The notes beneath the pieces are model-generated. The model saw nothing but the letters and a program-made list of their open reading frames with translations. It made no database searches and had not been told where the DNA came from. This document shows, one piece after another, positions 43,758 to 52,928 of a DNA stretch of 64,000 bases; positions within the stretch are counted from its first letter, which is position 1, and every line of letters starts with the position of its first letter. Both the position numbers and the translations under genes were made by a program. Source of the DNA: Desulfofustis limnaeus (GTDB taxonomy: Bacteria; Desulfobacterota; Desulfobulbia; Desulfobulbales; Desulfocapsaceae); the NCBI RefSeq assembly GCF_023169885.1, contig NZ_AP025516.1, positions 2,638,501 to 2,702,500 of the forward strand, in the 5' to 3' direction.

Positions 43758-45977
43758 TCACGGAAGCCCGGTTGCCTTTTCCACCGCGGCATTGACCGCG
43801 ATCGGGTAAGGATCGTGGCGACGCAGAAACGAAGGCAGCGTGTTCCTGGCTTGTTGAGCTGCCGCCAGCGTACGATATTCGCCGAAATAGAGCGTGACCG
43901 TCGGCGGATCGCCCAACTTTCTCAACACGTAGAGACTGTCGGCCACCGCCCGGTAGTCCCGGTCCGCCAACATCTGTTTGAGGTTGTCTTCGGCGTGGTC
44001 GGAAGTGAGCACCATGACCTGCACGGTGAACCGTCCTGATCCTCCGCCGACCAACCATCTGGCACCGGCCGCCAACCGCTCCTGATAGAGTGAATCACCG
44101 TCGGCCGCGGTGAGGGCAGGCGGGACCGGCGTGGCCGGTGGCACGGCTGGCTGCACCTCCGGCTGGACGGTGACGATCGACGCCGGCGGCTCTTGCGGTG
44201 CCGGTTCTGCTGCCAGTTCTGCTATCGGTTCTGTCGCCGGCTCTGCCGCCTCCTCCTCAGCTTGCCGCTCGACACTAACGGCCACCGATGTTGCCGGCTC
44301 CGTCGGCGTGTCAACCGTTACCGCTGTCTCGGCAGGTGATGGAGGCGCCGGCTCTTTCGGTTCCTCAGGCGCCAGCTCCACCCATTTTTTCACTTTGTCG
44401 GCAACAAGCAGCGGCGGCGGTTGGGCGGCCACCTCCTGCTTCGCCTGATCTTCCTTGCTGGACGGGGAGATGCTCTTTTTCTCCTGGTCGGCAGCAATGA
44501 CCGGACGGACAATCACCGTTTCCTGTTCCGCACTGCCTTCCTGGCCGCCAGTGTCCTCGGCAATCGCCGTTGGCATCTCACTTCGGGTCTCCGGCCGGTC
44601 GTCCTGAGCAACGCGCTCCTGTCGCTCCTCAGTATCTGTCTCCGACTCGGCGACCGGCGGCACTTCTGCGATTGTCGGCTCGACCGGCGGCATCGTTTCA
44701 GCCGGCGGCGCCGGCTGCTCGGCAACGCTTTCGGCATCGGGTCGTTCCGGGGAAAGTGCGGCGATCGGCTCATCTCCGCCCACGTCTGAGCCGATCGGTG
44801 TGGAGGTTTGCGGTGCACGTGGTGGAGATTCTGCCTCAGCGGTTTCGATTGGTTCCGGCTCCGGCTCGATCGGCTGCTGCACTGCCACGACAGATTCCGC
44901 GTGCGTTGGTACACCAGGACCAACCTCTGCCTGATCTCGGCCTGCTGTTTCCTGCAATGGCTCCACCGGTTGCAGCTCGATGGCCGGAATTTCATCGGTC
45001 TCTGTCAACGATCCGTCATCTCCGGACGGACGTCCCAACCACCAGACCGCCAGCAGGACAAGGAGGATCACGCCACCGACGGAGATGAACCACGACGGCC
45101 GAATGGTCGGCAGGGTGAGAAAATCGAGATCAACTTTTGTCCAGCCGGGCGCGGTGCGGGAGCGATACGGTCTTTTTTTTCCGGACGATCCGTTTGCGTT
45201 GCTCAGTGAGTCGAGCATGACCAGGAAAGGCGCATCACTCTCTTCAGTCTGCACGTACTCGCGGGCCAACCGGTTGATGTGCAGGAAGTTGCCACCGGTG
45301 GCGCGGTAGATGCCGTTGACGATATCCGGCGGGAAGGGATCCGGCAGCTGTTCCGTGGCGACGTTGAGGCAATGGCGCAGATAGGCGTCGGTCGCGGTCT
45401 GATCGAGATTGTCGAGCACTACGTTCCGCTCCTCAACCTCCCGAAAAGCGACAATGCCTAATTGCTCCAAGCTCTCGGCAAGCTGAGGCCCGCCGGAAAA
45501 CATGATGTGCAGCAGAAGCTCCTCGTCGTTGACCCGGTCAAGCATCCGGCGGACGCGCTCGAGAGTTGCCAGGTAAATGTGCTCCGCCTCATCGAAGATG
45601 ATCAACAACTGCCGCTTCTGTTCTTTCAAGGCGGCAGCTGTCGCTTGCAGGATTTGCTCCGTGGTACCATTGGTGAGAAGGTCGCCATCCCGCACCACTT
45701 CGCGACCGACAACCTCCACCATGTCGTTAAACGACTCGACGGCCGACTCCAGGTAGACCGAAAACATCGAGGGCGGCAACCGCTCTTCAACCACTCGACA
45801 GACCATGGTTTTTCCTGAACCAGGCGGGCCGATCAAGGTGATCAGGCTGACACCGTTCTGCAGGGAACCAACAACCTCGGCGACGATCTCGCCCCGGCCG
45901 CCGCCGCTGAAAAAGAAGGCCGTATCAACCTCGTCGGCAAACGGTTGACGGATAAATGGTAAGCGCTGACCGTGCAT
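43758..45977 (-). CDS. DamX/ExeA-like AAA ATPase with SPOR domain
   Basis: The 739-residue protein has an N-terminal AAA/GspA-like ATPase (residues about 1-250) with FFFSGGGRGEIV, Walker A IGPPGSGKT, Walker B LLIIFDEAEH and sensor FSGGPQL; a single membrane helix (about 292-313, ISVGGVILLVLLAVWWLG); a very long Pro/Glu/Ala-rich periplasmic linker (about 315-640); and a C-terminal SPOR domain (about 660-735) with RFTVQVMVLTSD and VTLYFGEYRTLAAAQQAR. SPOR domains bind denuded glycan strands at division septa. The arrangement is that of DamX in gammaproteobacteria but with an ExeA-type ATPase. The linker is low-complexity and may account for most of its length. Confidence 0.85.
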   Translation of the reverse strand: MHGQRLPFIRQPFADEVDTAFFFSGGGRGEIVAEVVGSLQNGVSLITLIGPPGSGKTMVCRVVEERLPPSMFSVYLESAVESFNDMVEVVGREVVRDGDLLTNGTTEQILQATAAALKEQKRQLLIIFDEAEHIYLATLERVRRMLDRVNDEELLLHIMFSGGPQLAESLEQLGIVAFREVEERNVVLDNLDQTATDAYLRHCLNVATEQLPDPFPPDIVNGIYRATGGNFLHINRLAREYVQTEESDAPFLVMLDSLSNANGSSGKKRPYRSRTAPGWTKVDLDFLTLPTIRPSWFISVGGVILLVLLAVWWLGRPSGDDGSLTETDEIPAIELQPVEPLQETAGRDQAEVGPGVPTHAESVVAVQQPIEPEPEPIETAEAESPPRAPQTSTPIGSDVGGDEPIAALSPERPDAESVAEQPAPPAETMPPVEPTIAEVPPVAESETDTEERQERVAQDDRPETRSEMPTAIAEDTGGQEGSAEQETVIVRPVIAADQEKKSISPSSKEDQAKQEVAAQPPPLLVADKVKKWVELAPEEPKEPAPPSPAETAVTVDTPTEPATSVAVSVERQAEEEAAEPATEPIAELAAEPAPQEPPASIVTVQPEVQPAVPPATPVPPALTAADGDSLYQERLAAGARWLVGGGSGRFTVQVMVLTSDHAEDNLKQMLADRDYRAVADSLYVLRKLGDPPTVTLYFGEYRTLAAAQQARNTLPSFLRRHDPYPIAVNAAVEKATGLP

Positions 45978-46216
45978 TTCCCTGCTTATGGTGTGAGAAA
46001 CCTATAGGATATACCGCTGTCTCTGCGGAAAAATGTCATCCTCGCATTATGTAACACAAAGTCTCGATGAAGCAAGATAATATCAGCAGACTGCCGGTGA
46101 TTATCTGATCTGGCCGGACAGCCGCCCAGCCACCGGGACGACAGTGCCGACCCGATGGCAACCGGGGCAACGCTTTGTCGATTGACACCGCGAGGAACCC
46201 TATTGTACAGTCGCCT

Positions 46217-46924
46217 ATGCCGGTATTTCAACTGACAGACCAGGTACTTTTCCCCCCGCCGGAACTGGCCGAGGAAAGCGGCTTGTTGGCCGTCGGCGGG
46301 GACCTTTCTCCCCGGCGACTGCTAGCTGCCTACCGCCTGGGGATCTTTCCCTGGTATGGGGAGAATGACCCGCTCCTCTGGTGGTTTCCCTCGCCACGAC
46401 TCGTGATCTTCCCCACCGAGTTCCATTCTCCCAGAAGCTTAAGACGAGCGCTACGCCGAACCGCTCCATCTCTGACCATCAACCGCGCCTTTGAAGGCGT
46501 CATCACCTCCTGTGCCGACGTGCGCCGAGAACGAGGGGAACAAACGTGGATCACGCCGGACATGCTGGCCGCCTATATCGATCTGCATCATCGCGGTTAT
46601 TGCCACTCGGTTGAATGCTGGCAGGGAACTGCGCTTGTCGGAGGGCTCTACGGCCTGGCACTGGGGAAGGTCTTTTTCGGCGAATCCATGTTTTCCAGGG
46701 TGACGAATGCTTCCAAATTCTGTTTGTTGCATCTGGTTGCGTTCCTGCAGGAAAACGATTATGAACTGCTTGACTGCCAGATGACCACCGCTCATCTGCA
46801 GCAATTTGGAGCCCGCGAGATCAGTGCCCCCCATTTCCTGGATCTGCTCAAACTCCTGATACCGACAACAACCTACGACAGCAAGTGGCCCCATGAAAAA
46901 AATGACCGATACGGAATTGTGTGA
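46217..46924 (+). CDS. aat: Leucyl/phenylalanyl-tRNA--protein transferase
   Basis: Aat moves Leu or Phe from tRNA to the N-terminus of proteins that begin with Arg or Lys, marking them for ClpS-ClpAP. The 235-residue protein has LLAVGGDLSPRRLLAAYRLGIFPWY (residues about 22-46), WWFPSPRLVIFP, TWITPDMLAAYIDLH, SVECW, GGLYGLALGKVFFGESMFS, and DCQMTTAHLQQFGAREISAPHF (as DCQMTTAHL and FGAREISR-type end). Length equals the family norm. ATG 46217 matches the usual family start; the frame upstream to 46175 is rejected. The next gene starts 32 bases inside aat. Confidence 0.96.
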   Translation: MPVFQLTDQVLFPPPELAEESGLLAVGGDLSPRRLLAAYRLGIFPWYGENDPLLWWFPSPRLVIFPTEFHSPRSLRRALRRTAPSLTINRAFEGVITSCADVRRERGEQTWITPDMLAAYIDLHHRGYCHSVECWQGTALVGGLYGLALGKVFFGESMFSRVTNASKFCLLHLVAFLQENDYELLDCQMTTAHLQQFGAREISAPHFLDLLKLLIPTTTYDSKWPHEKNDRYGIV

Positions 46925-47453
46925 CGGCTGCGGTCAAGTCGATCAATTGGTGGAACGCGACGGCAACGAGTTCTGTCGCCACTGCCTGACGATCGTCGAT
47001 GCCCTAGAAAACCGACCGGAACTGCTGACGCACTTGTGCCGGCTGACCGGCTCCGCCCTGCCTGCCGACCAGCAGGAAAACATGAGCAGAAGGCAACGCG
47101 ATCTTCCGGATGTGCTCGATGCGGTTCGCTATCGCACCAGGGACCGTGAGCAAAACACCTGGTACGTCTCGGTCAGCGAAATGGAAGGGGACCCGGTGGA
47201 GATATTCGCCTCGACCGCTTTTGATCGCGACCAGCACCTGCAGTCTCGCATCTCCAACCTGACCACCATCACCAGGCTCATCTCACTTATCCTGCGCCAT
47301 ATCTATCTCGGCGAGGTGCTGACCCTGGACAAGACGGTGAAGCAACTGCGTCGCAGCTCGCGGCAGAAGAACGACCTGCCGGACATGTTGTCCAAGGTAC
47401 TCAGCAATTATCGGCGGCATGCGATCGGCGCCGAGAAGGAAGAGACGCCATGA
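46893..47453 (+). CDS. Zinc-ribbon TSCPD-domain protein
   Basis: The 186-residue protein begins with a zinc-ribbon (Cys10, Cys13, Cys28, Cys31: CDGC...CRHC) followed, from about residue 85, by a TSCPD-like domain: TWYVSVSEMEGDPVEIF, LTTITRLISLILRH, DKTVKQLRRSSRQKNDLPDMLSKVL. TSCPD is usually a C-terminal segment of vitamin-B12-dependent ribonucleotide reductases (NrdJ) and is also found alone in some bacteria; no nrdJ core is here. Its role in the stand-alone form is unknown; zinc ribbon plus TSCPD suggests nucleic-acid or regulatory binding. It overlaps aat by 32 bases, so the two genes are probably coupled. Stop lies 38 bases before the stop of the convergent RSH gene. Confidence 0.75.
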   Translation: MKKMTDTELCDGCGQVDQLVERDGNEFCRHCLTIVDALENRPELLTHLCRLTGSALPADQQENMSRRQRDLPDVLDAVRYRTRDREQNTWYVSVSEMEGDPVEIFASTAFDRDQHLQSRISNLTTITRLISLILRHIYLGEVLTLDKTVKQLRRSSRQKNDLPDMLSKVLSNYRRHAIGAEKEETP

Positions 47454-47490
47454 GCAGGGCGTTGTCCCCCGCCCGTCGGCACCGTACCGC

Positions 47491-49593
47491 CTAGAACTCG
47501 AGGGTAAATTCGTAAGCGATGGCAGAGCGGTCGAAGTGGCGGAGCGCCTTCTGCAGATCGCGCAATTCGGCCACTTCGAAGTGCACCACCCAGGTTTCCC
47601 GATCAACTGATGAGTGGGGCGCAAGGATGATATCCTGAATATTCATATGCCCAGGCGCCGAAGCGATCAATGGCAACAACTGGGCTCGAGCAACGCCAGG
47701 AAAGGTGATGCTCTGCGGCCTGGTGATCGGCGTGGTCCGTTCCCAGGAGATATCCACAGCGTCTTCCCGTTGAAATTTGATCTCATGCAGACGAGGGCAG
47801 TTTTTGTTGTGCACCGAGAGGCCTTTGGCGGTCAACAACGCGCAGTTGGCTTTATCCACCGGGTTGGGATTACAGCAGGAAGAGAGCTTGATGAAGACCG
47901 GATCCAGGGTATTGAGCTTGATTTTGTTGAATTCCCCAGTCGGCTTGGCGAGAAATGACGTACCGGAAAACAGCTCTTGGCGGATGTTTTCAATGACTTC
48001 CGGCAAGCGGACTTTTCCGATGCCGATATTGCGAAACAACCGTTCCTTGCTCTTCAACGCAAAAGTCGCAGCCACCCGAGACATTCCTTCGCTCTCCAGC
48101 AGGTCCCGCGGCAACCCGTAACGGCGCATCTCCTGCTGCAGGGTCAACCGGCCGATCTCTTCGGCCACCCGCTGACCGCGCAGTCGAAAACTCCTGGCTA
48201 ACTCCGCCCGGGCTTTCGGCGTCCGACAGAGCTGCAACATCTCCTGACGAAAGGCAACCTTTTCCGGGGCCCTGATGATGTTGACCATCTGGCCGTCCTG
48301 TAGGACATAATCGGGGCCAACCCGCTGATTTCTGATCTCGGCACCGATACAGGTGAGGCCGATTTCGGTATGCACCCGGAAAGCGAAATCGAGCACAATT
48401 GAGCGAATGGGCAGACAAATGAGGTCGCCGCGGGGGGTGTAGGTGTAGTTCTCCTTCATGCCGCCGGCGGCGATCAATTCGCGATAAGAGACCGTTTCGT
48501 CGGAGCCGATGATATCCAGCATTTCCTGGAGTTCCAGGATAAATTTACCCTGCTTGCCCTGTTTCGAATTCCAGTTGCGGAAGACACCGCGTTGCGCCTT
48601 CCGAGCCATGTCGTTGGTCCTGATCTTGAACAGAAACCGTTGTCCGCGAATGATCGCCCGGGCATGCAGGCCCTGGTAACCGGTCGGTTTCGGGTTGGAG
48701 ATAAAGTCGCGGATGGTCCGGGGGATCGGACGAAAGGTCTGGTTGACCACACCCAGGGCTCGGTAACAGTCATCGACCGAATTCACCAGGATGAGGATCT
48801 CGATCGGCGTCTCAATCTGCTGCAGCAGGATCCGGTTGGAGGTGTCGTAGTAAGCCCACAGGTCTTTGACCCGTCTGGATATCTCACATTTCAGTCGAGC
48901 GTCCTTGGCGGCGATACGCAGGTGCTCGAGAATGTGCTGGGAGGTTTCGGAATCGGCAAGATGCTTGATATGATGGGCAAGCTTGGCCCCCTGCTTGGGG
49001 AATTTATAGGTGAGGGCCAGGTTGTACATCTCCCGTTTCATGTTGAACAGTCCGAACACCGTGGCCAACGGGGCGTAGATGTCGAGTGTCTCGTCTGCGA
49101 TCCGTTGTCGCTTGTTCCTCGGCATGGCCCGTAGTGTTCGCAAATTGTGCAGGCGATCGGCGAGTTTGACGAGCATGACCTCGGGGCGCAAAGCGGCACC
49201 GGAAAAGATTTTGCGATGTACCAGCTTGCTGTCTGCCTGGCGATTGCCCGACCGGTGCGTTACCTTGGTACACCCCTCGACTATGGCCTGGACGTAGCTG
49301 CCGAAATGCTTGCCGACCACCTCCGAGGTCACCTCCTCCACGTCTTCCACAGTGTCGTGCAGCAAGGCCGCCGCCAGGATCTCGGGGTCGGTGATATCCA
49401 TCTCCTCAGCGAGGATTTTAGCCACGGAACAGGGGTGGAGGATATAGGCATCGCCGGAACGACGCCATTGATCGAAATGGGCCTTTTCGGCAAAATCCAG
49501 TGCATCCCAGAAAACCTGTTCATAGGGGCGGCCAACGATAGATGGCCGCATCTGCTCACGATAGGCTTCCAGGTCAAAGGGAATCTTGATCAT
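47491..49593 (-). CDS. RelA/SpoT homolog with intact hydrolase and diverged synthetase domain
   Basis: The 700-residue protein has the long-RSH layout: HD hydrolase (residues about 25-180), synthetase-like (about 235-335), TGS (about 395-455) and ACT (about 630-700). The hydrolase keeps YILHP (His53), LLHDTVED (His79-Asp80, Glu83-Asp84) and VKLADRLHNLRTL. In the synthetase half the block that normally reads YDxxAxRIIV is ETPIEILILVN (260-270), so the Mg-binding Asp and the Arg are gone; ExQIRT is LFKIRT (320-325), losing the Glu; GYQGLHARA replaces YQSLHTTV. I infer a (p)ppGpp hydrolase without synthetic activity, SpoT-like. A zinc-like CxxC/C pattern is in LSSCCNPNP. Start ATG 49593 has a weak site. 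Confidence 0.85.
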   Translation of the reverse strand: MIKIPFDLEAYREQMRPSIVGRPYEQVFWDALDFAEKAHFDQWRRSGDAYILHPCSVAKILAEEMDITDPEILAAALLHDTVEDVEEVTSEVVGKHFGSYVQAIVEGCTKVTHRSGNRQADSKLVHRKIFSGAALRPEVMLVKLADRLHNLRTLRAMPRNKRQRIADETLDIYAPLATVFGLFNMKREMYNLALTYKFPKQGAKLAHHIKHLADSETSQHILEHLRIAAKDARLKCEISRRVKDLWAYYDTSNRILLQQIETPIEILILVNSVDDCYRALGVVNQTFRPIPRTIRDFISNPKPTGYQGLHARAIIRGQRFLFKIRTNDMARKAQRGVFRNWNSKQGKQGKFILELQEMLDIIGSDETVSYRELIAAGGMKENYTYTPRGDLICLPIRSIVLDFAFRVHTEIGLTCIGAEIRNQRVGPDYVLQDGQMVNIIRAPEKVAFRQEMLQLCRTPKARAELARSFRLRGQRVAEEIGRLTLQQEMRRYGLPRDLLESEGMSRVAATFALKSKERLFRNIGIGKVRLPEVIENIRQELFSGTSFLAKPTGEFNKIKLNTLDPVFIKLSSCCNPNPVDKANCALLTAKGLSVHNKNCPRLHEIKFQREDAVDISWERTTPITRPQSITFPGVARAQLLPLIASAPGHMNIQDIILAPHSSVDRETWVVHFEVAELRDLQKALRHFDRSAIAYEFTLEF

Positions 49594-49884
49594 CTTGAAT
49601 CAGTCACGTAATCGGTCACTCACGGTGTTTGCACGACTTCAACGCCAATCTTTATAAACTAAGACGAAGCAACGAAAAGGCAATCTTATACTCCTTATCA
49701 CAAATCGGACAAACAAGGAAAAAAACCTGCGAGTTTTTCTTCTCCGTTGCTATAGTGGATCACCTGCATCTAACGACTGAGGCCTCATCTCCCCCGTGGT
49801 CAGCACGGAGCAGGCAGCGGCGATCCTGGTCTGCGACCGCCGGTTCTTGCCTTATGCACCCCGCAGACTGGAATTCCATCCACC

Positions 49885-52146
49885 ATGAAAACAAAGTTCG
49901 GCCAGCGCCACGGTCGCGGCAAACGTTTCCCGGATCGCTCCCGCCGTTCCCGACCGGCGCAGTTGGCTGCGGCCGATATCAGGCTGCGCAACAGAATCCT
50001 TACCGCCCTCTTTTTCAGCAGCGACCCGATCAGCAGCAATGATCTGGCAAAAAAGCTCGGGGGGCTCCCCCGCTCGGGCAGACAGGACGTGGAACGATTG
50101 CTGATGGGGCTCGAACGCGATGGACTGGTTCGACAAACCGGCAAAAAAGACTTTATGCTTCAGGCCCGCAGCCCACTCGCCGAGGCGATCATCGACATGA
50201 GTCCATCGGGCCACGCTTTTGCCAGATTGCTGTCATCCCGACACGGCGTTAGCGAGGAGGGGCGCGAGAAGGATGCCTATGTCCCTCCTGCCCGGCTATC
50301 AACAGCGCTTCCCGGCGACCGCGTCCTGGCTTTCGTGACCCCGTCACGACGACCCGGCAAAAAAGAGGCCGAGGTGCTGCACATCCTGCAGCGAGCCAAC
50401 CTTCGTGTGGCCGGTTTCTATCACGAGGGCGGCCACTGTGGCGTGGTGCACCCCGACGACAGCCGTTTCCCCTTTGCCATCGCCCTGGCCGCGCCGCCAC
50501 CCCAGCCGGTGGAAGACGGCCACGCCGTGCTGGTGTCGCTGCTCTATGGCACTGACCATACCCATCCACGTGGAGAGATTGTCGAAGTGCTGGGAGATCC
50601 GGGTCAGGTCACGGTGCAGGTGCGACTGATCATCGAAAAATTCAGGCTCCCGCACCGCTTCAGCGACGAAGCTGAACAGCAAGCCCGGTTTCCGCCTCCC
50701 GACCCGGCCGCCGATTCGCGACAAGACCTGCGTCAGACCCTGCATGTGACCATCGACGGCGCCGATGCCAAGGATTTCGACGACGCGATAGCCGTCGAGG
50801 CAATCCCCGACGGCTATCGACTCATGGTATCCATCGCCGATGTCAGTGCCCATGTGGAGGTCGGCAGCGCCCTGGATCTGGAAGCTTACGAGCGGGGGAC
50901 TTCAGTCTACCTGCCGTCCACGGTCGTCCCGATGCTACCGGAAAATCTCTCCAACAACCTGTGCAGCCTGGTACCCGACGCTGACCGTCTGGCCGTCACC
51001 GTCACCATCGATTTCGATCAGAACGGCAAGCGGCTCCGAACTTCCTTCGCCCGCACCATCATTCGGAGTAAATACCGGTTTACTTATGATACCGTCGAGC
51101 AGATCGTCACCACCCGCGATCAGGTGCTGCGTGACCGGCACGAAAGGTTCGTGGCAGAGTTGGACCGTGCCGCCGAGTTGGCCAAGATACTGCACGCGGC
51201 CCGACAGCGTCGCGGCGCCATCGGCTTCACCTTGCCGGAAGCGGTCGTCCTCTTTGACGATGATGGGCAGGTTGCCGCCGTTAAACGATCGGTTCGCCTG
51301 TTCGCCCATCAGATCATCGAAGAATTCATGCTCGCCGCCAACGAAGCGGTTGCCGAAACCGTCGTCAGCACCGGGGCCGACCTGCTCTTTCGCATCCACG
51401 AACCACCGGAGCCGGAGAAGATCAACGACTTCCAGACCTTTGCCAGAACCCTCGGCCTCGATTTGCCGGACAACCCGGCAACACCGGCCTGGTATAACAG
51501 GCTGATCGAACAGGTCGAAGGCACGCCTTACGAGTACATCATCAACAATCTGCTGCTTCGCACCATGCAGCAGGCTCGCTACAGCGCCGAGCACACCGGC
51601 CATTTCGGCCTCGCCTCCGACCATTACACCCATTTCACCTCACCGATCAGGCGCTATCCTGATCTCATCGTTCATCGTCAGCTCTGCAGGCTGATACAAG
51701 CCGGCAAACCGGCCGCAAGCAAGGGCCGACCGGATCGATCCAGCCCCACTGGTCAGCTCCCCGAAGACGCTCGACACCTCTCGGAACGAGAGCGAATCGC
51801 GGTTGCCGCCGAGCGGGAGATGGTCGATCGTCTGGCCTGCCGATTCATGTCCCGCCACCTCGGTGAGATATTCTCCGCCGTCATTTCGGGAGTCAGCGAA
51901 ACCGTTTTTTTCGTCGAACTGCTTGACTTTGCGGTCAGCGGTATCGTATCTTTGTCGGCTTTGACGGACGATTACTATCTCCTCGATCAAAAAAGGCATC
52001 GTCTCGTCGGAGACATCAGCGGTCAAACGCTGCAAATAGGCAACCTGGTTCAGGTGGTATTGGCAGCCGTCGATTTCGACCAGAACAAGTTACAGTTCAG
52101 TCTCAAACAACCGCGAAAGAGGAGAAAGAACGCAACTCCGCACTGA
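49885..52146 (+). CDS. rnr: Ribonuclease R (VacB/RNB family)
   Basis: RNase R is a processive 3'-5' exoribonuclease able to degrade structured RNA. The 753-residue protein has a basic N-terminal winged-helix (NRILTALFFSSDPISSNDLAKKLG), cold-shock folds, the RNB catalytic core with DGADAKDFDDAIAVEAI holding four aspartates, VSIADVSAHVEVGSALD, PMLPENLSNNLCSL, and HFTSPIRRYPDLIVHRQL, and a C-terminal S1 domain. Length is a little under E. coli RNase R (813). It is preceded by a 291-base gap shared with the divergent RSH gene, in which I see no definite promoter. Confidence 0.94.
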   Translation: MKTKFGQRHGRGKRFPDRSRRSRPAQLAAADIRLRNRILTALFFSSDPISSNDLAKKLGGLPRSGRQDVERLLMGLERDGLVRQTGKKDFMLQARSPLAEAIIDMSPSGHAFARLLSSRHGVSEEGREKDAYVPPARLSTALPGDRVLAFVTPSRRPGKKEAEVLHILQRANLRVAGFYHEGGHCGVVHPDDSRFPFAIALAAPPPQPVEDGHAVLVSLLYGTDHTHPRGEIVEVLGDPGQVTVQVRLIIEKFRLPHRFSDEAEQQARFPPPDPAADSRQDLRQTLHVTIDGADAKDFDDAIAVEAIPDGYRLMVSIADVSAHVEVGSALDLEAYERGTSVYLPSTVVPMLPENLSNNLCSLVPDADRLAVTVTIDFDQNGKRLRTSFARTIIRSKYRFTYDTVEQIVTTRDQVLRDRHERFVAELDRAAELAKILHAARQRRGAIGFTLPEAVVLFDDDGQVAAVKRSVRLFAHQIIEEFMLAANEAVAETVVSTGADLLFRIHEPPEPEKINDFQTFARTLGLDLPDNPATPAWYNRLIEQVEGTPYEYIINNLLLRTMQQARYSAEHTGHFGLASDHYTHFTSPIRRYPDLIVHRQLCRLIQAGKPAASKGRPDRSSPTGQLPEDARHLSERERIAVAAEREMVDRLACRFMSRHLGEIFSAVISGVSETVFFVELLDFAVSGIVSLSALTDDYYLLDQKRHRLVGDISGQTLQIGNLVQVVLAAVDFDQNKLQFSLKQPRKRRKNATPH

Positions 52147-52320
52147 AAACGTATTCTTTCTGAACCCGGGCACGCGTCTTTCCCCACGCAAGGTTCGGAA
52201 ATTGCGACGTGTTTTGCTGCTTGACACTGCCCCGTTTTTCGCATATTCATTTGAAAAGAATAGTGATTATCGATCAGGTCGCAGCGCCTGCCCGGGCAAT
52301 CTTCACACCTGGAGGAAATA

Positions 52321-52836
52321 ATGGAAGAAACAGGATGGTTCATGTCACTGCTGGGTAACCCTTTCGCCAAAGGACTTGCCCTGGGACTTGTGCTCTGTAT
52401 CGTCGTTTATGTCAGAGGCTTTCTGCGTCGGATGGAATTATCCAAGGAGGTTGACCGGCTCAGGGCCCACCTGCACACCAAACTGGAGATAGATTCGGCT
52501 GAAAACGAGCGGAGAAAAGCCGAGTTGGATCGCCTCAAGCAGGAACGGGACAACCTGCGGATAACCGTCCAGTCGTTAAATCAAAAGCCGGGCCGCAAGG
52601 AAATCAGGCAGTATTTCATCTACCAGACCGCTCTGGACATCATGTTCGAAAAAGCCCCCGGTTTTGCACCGGCCTGGCAGATCACTCTGAAAGAGGCGGA
52701 AGGCCTGTTCGAGAAATCGGAGAAAGGAGTCGTCCCGCTGCTCAAGCGCTTAATGCCCACCACTCCAGATAAACAGGCCGAGGAGTACGAAAAGATCAGC
52801 AGAATATCGCTTGAGGACTCAGCCAAGAAAAGCTGA
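52321..52836 (+). CDS. Small membrane-anchored coiled-coil protein
   Basis: The 171-residue product has one N-terminal membrane helix (residues about 13-33) followed by a heptad-rich coiled coil (MELSKEVDRLRAHLHTKLEID through RLKQERDNLRITVQSLNQ, about 38-90) and a soluble helical tail with FEKAPGFAPAWQITLKEAEGLFEKSEKG. No family name comes to mind; the layout resembles small inner-membrane coiled-coil proteins such as LapA-type or DUF1049-like proteins, but without their motifs. GGAGGAAAT gives a strong ribosome site. It is flanked by a 174-base gap on the left and by a terminator on the right, so it forms its own transcript. Confidence 0.75.
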   Translation: MEETGWFMSLLGNPFAKGLALGLVLCIVVYVRGFLRRMELSKEVDRLRAHLHTKLEIDSAENERRKAELDRLKQERDNLRITVQSLNQKPGRKEIRQYFIYQTALDIMFEKAPGFAPAWQITLKEAEGLFEKSEKGVVPLLKRLMPTTPDKQAEEYEKISRISLEDSAKKS

Positions 52837-52875
52837 AGCCAGCTCTTCCATCTCTTCACCTTCGCTCTATCCTCA

Positions 52876-52908
52876 GGGGTTGCCGGCATCATCCGGCAAC
52901 CCCTTTTT
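52876..52908 (+). terminator. Rho-independent terminator of the coiled-coil gene
   Basis: GGGGTTGCCGG (52876-52886) and CCGGCAACCCC (52893-52903) form a perfect 11-bp stem around CATCAT, followed by five T residues. It separates this gene from trmJ. Confidence 0.93.
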
Positions 52909-52928
52909 GCCATCACCACCGAAACCCT

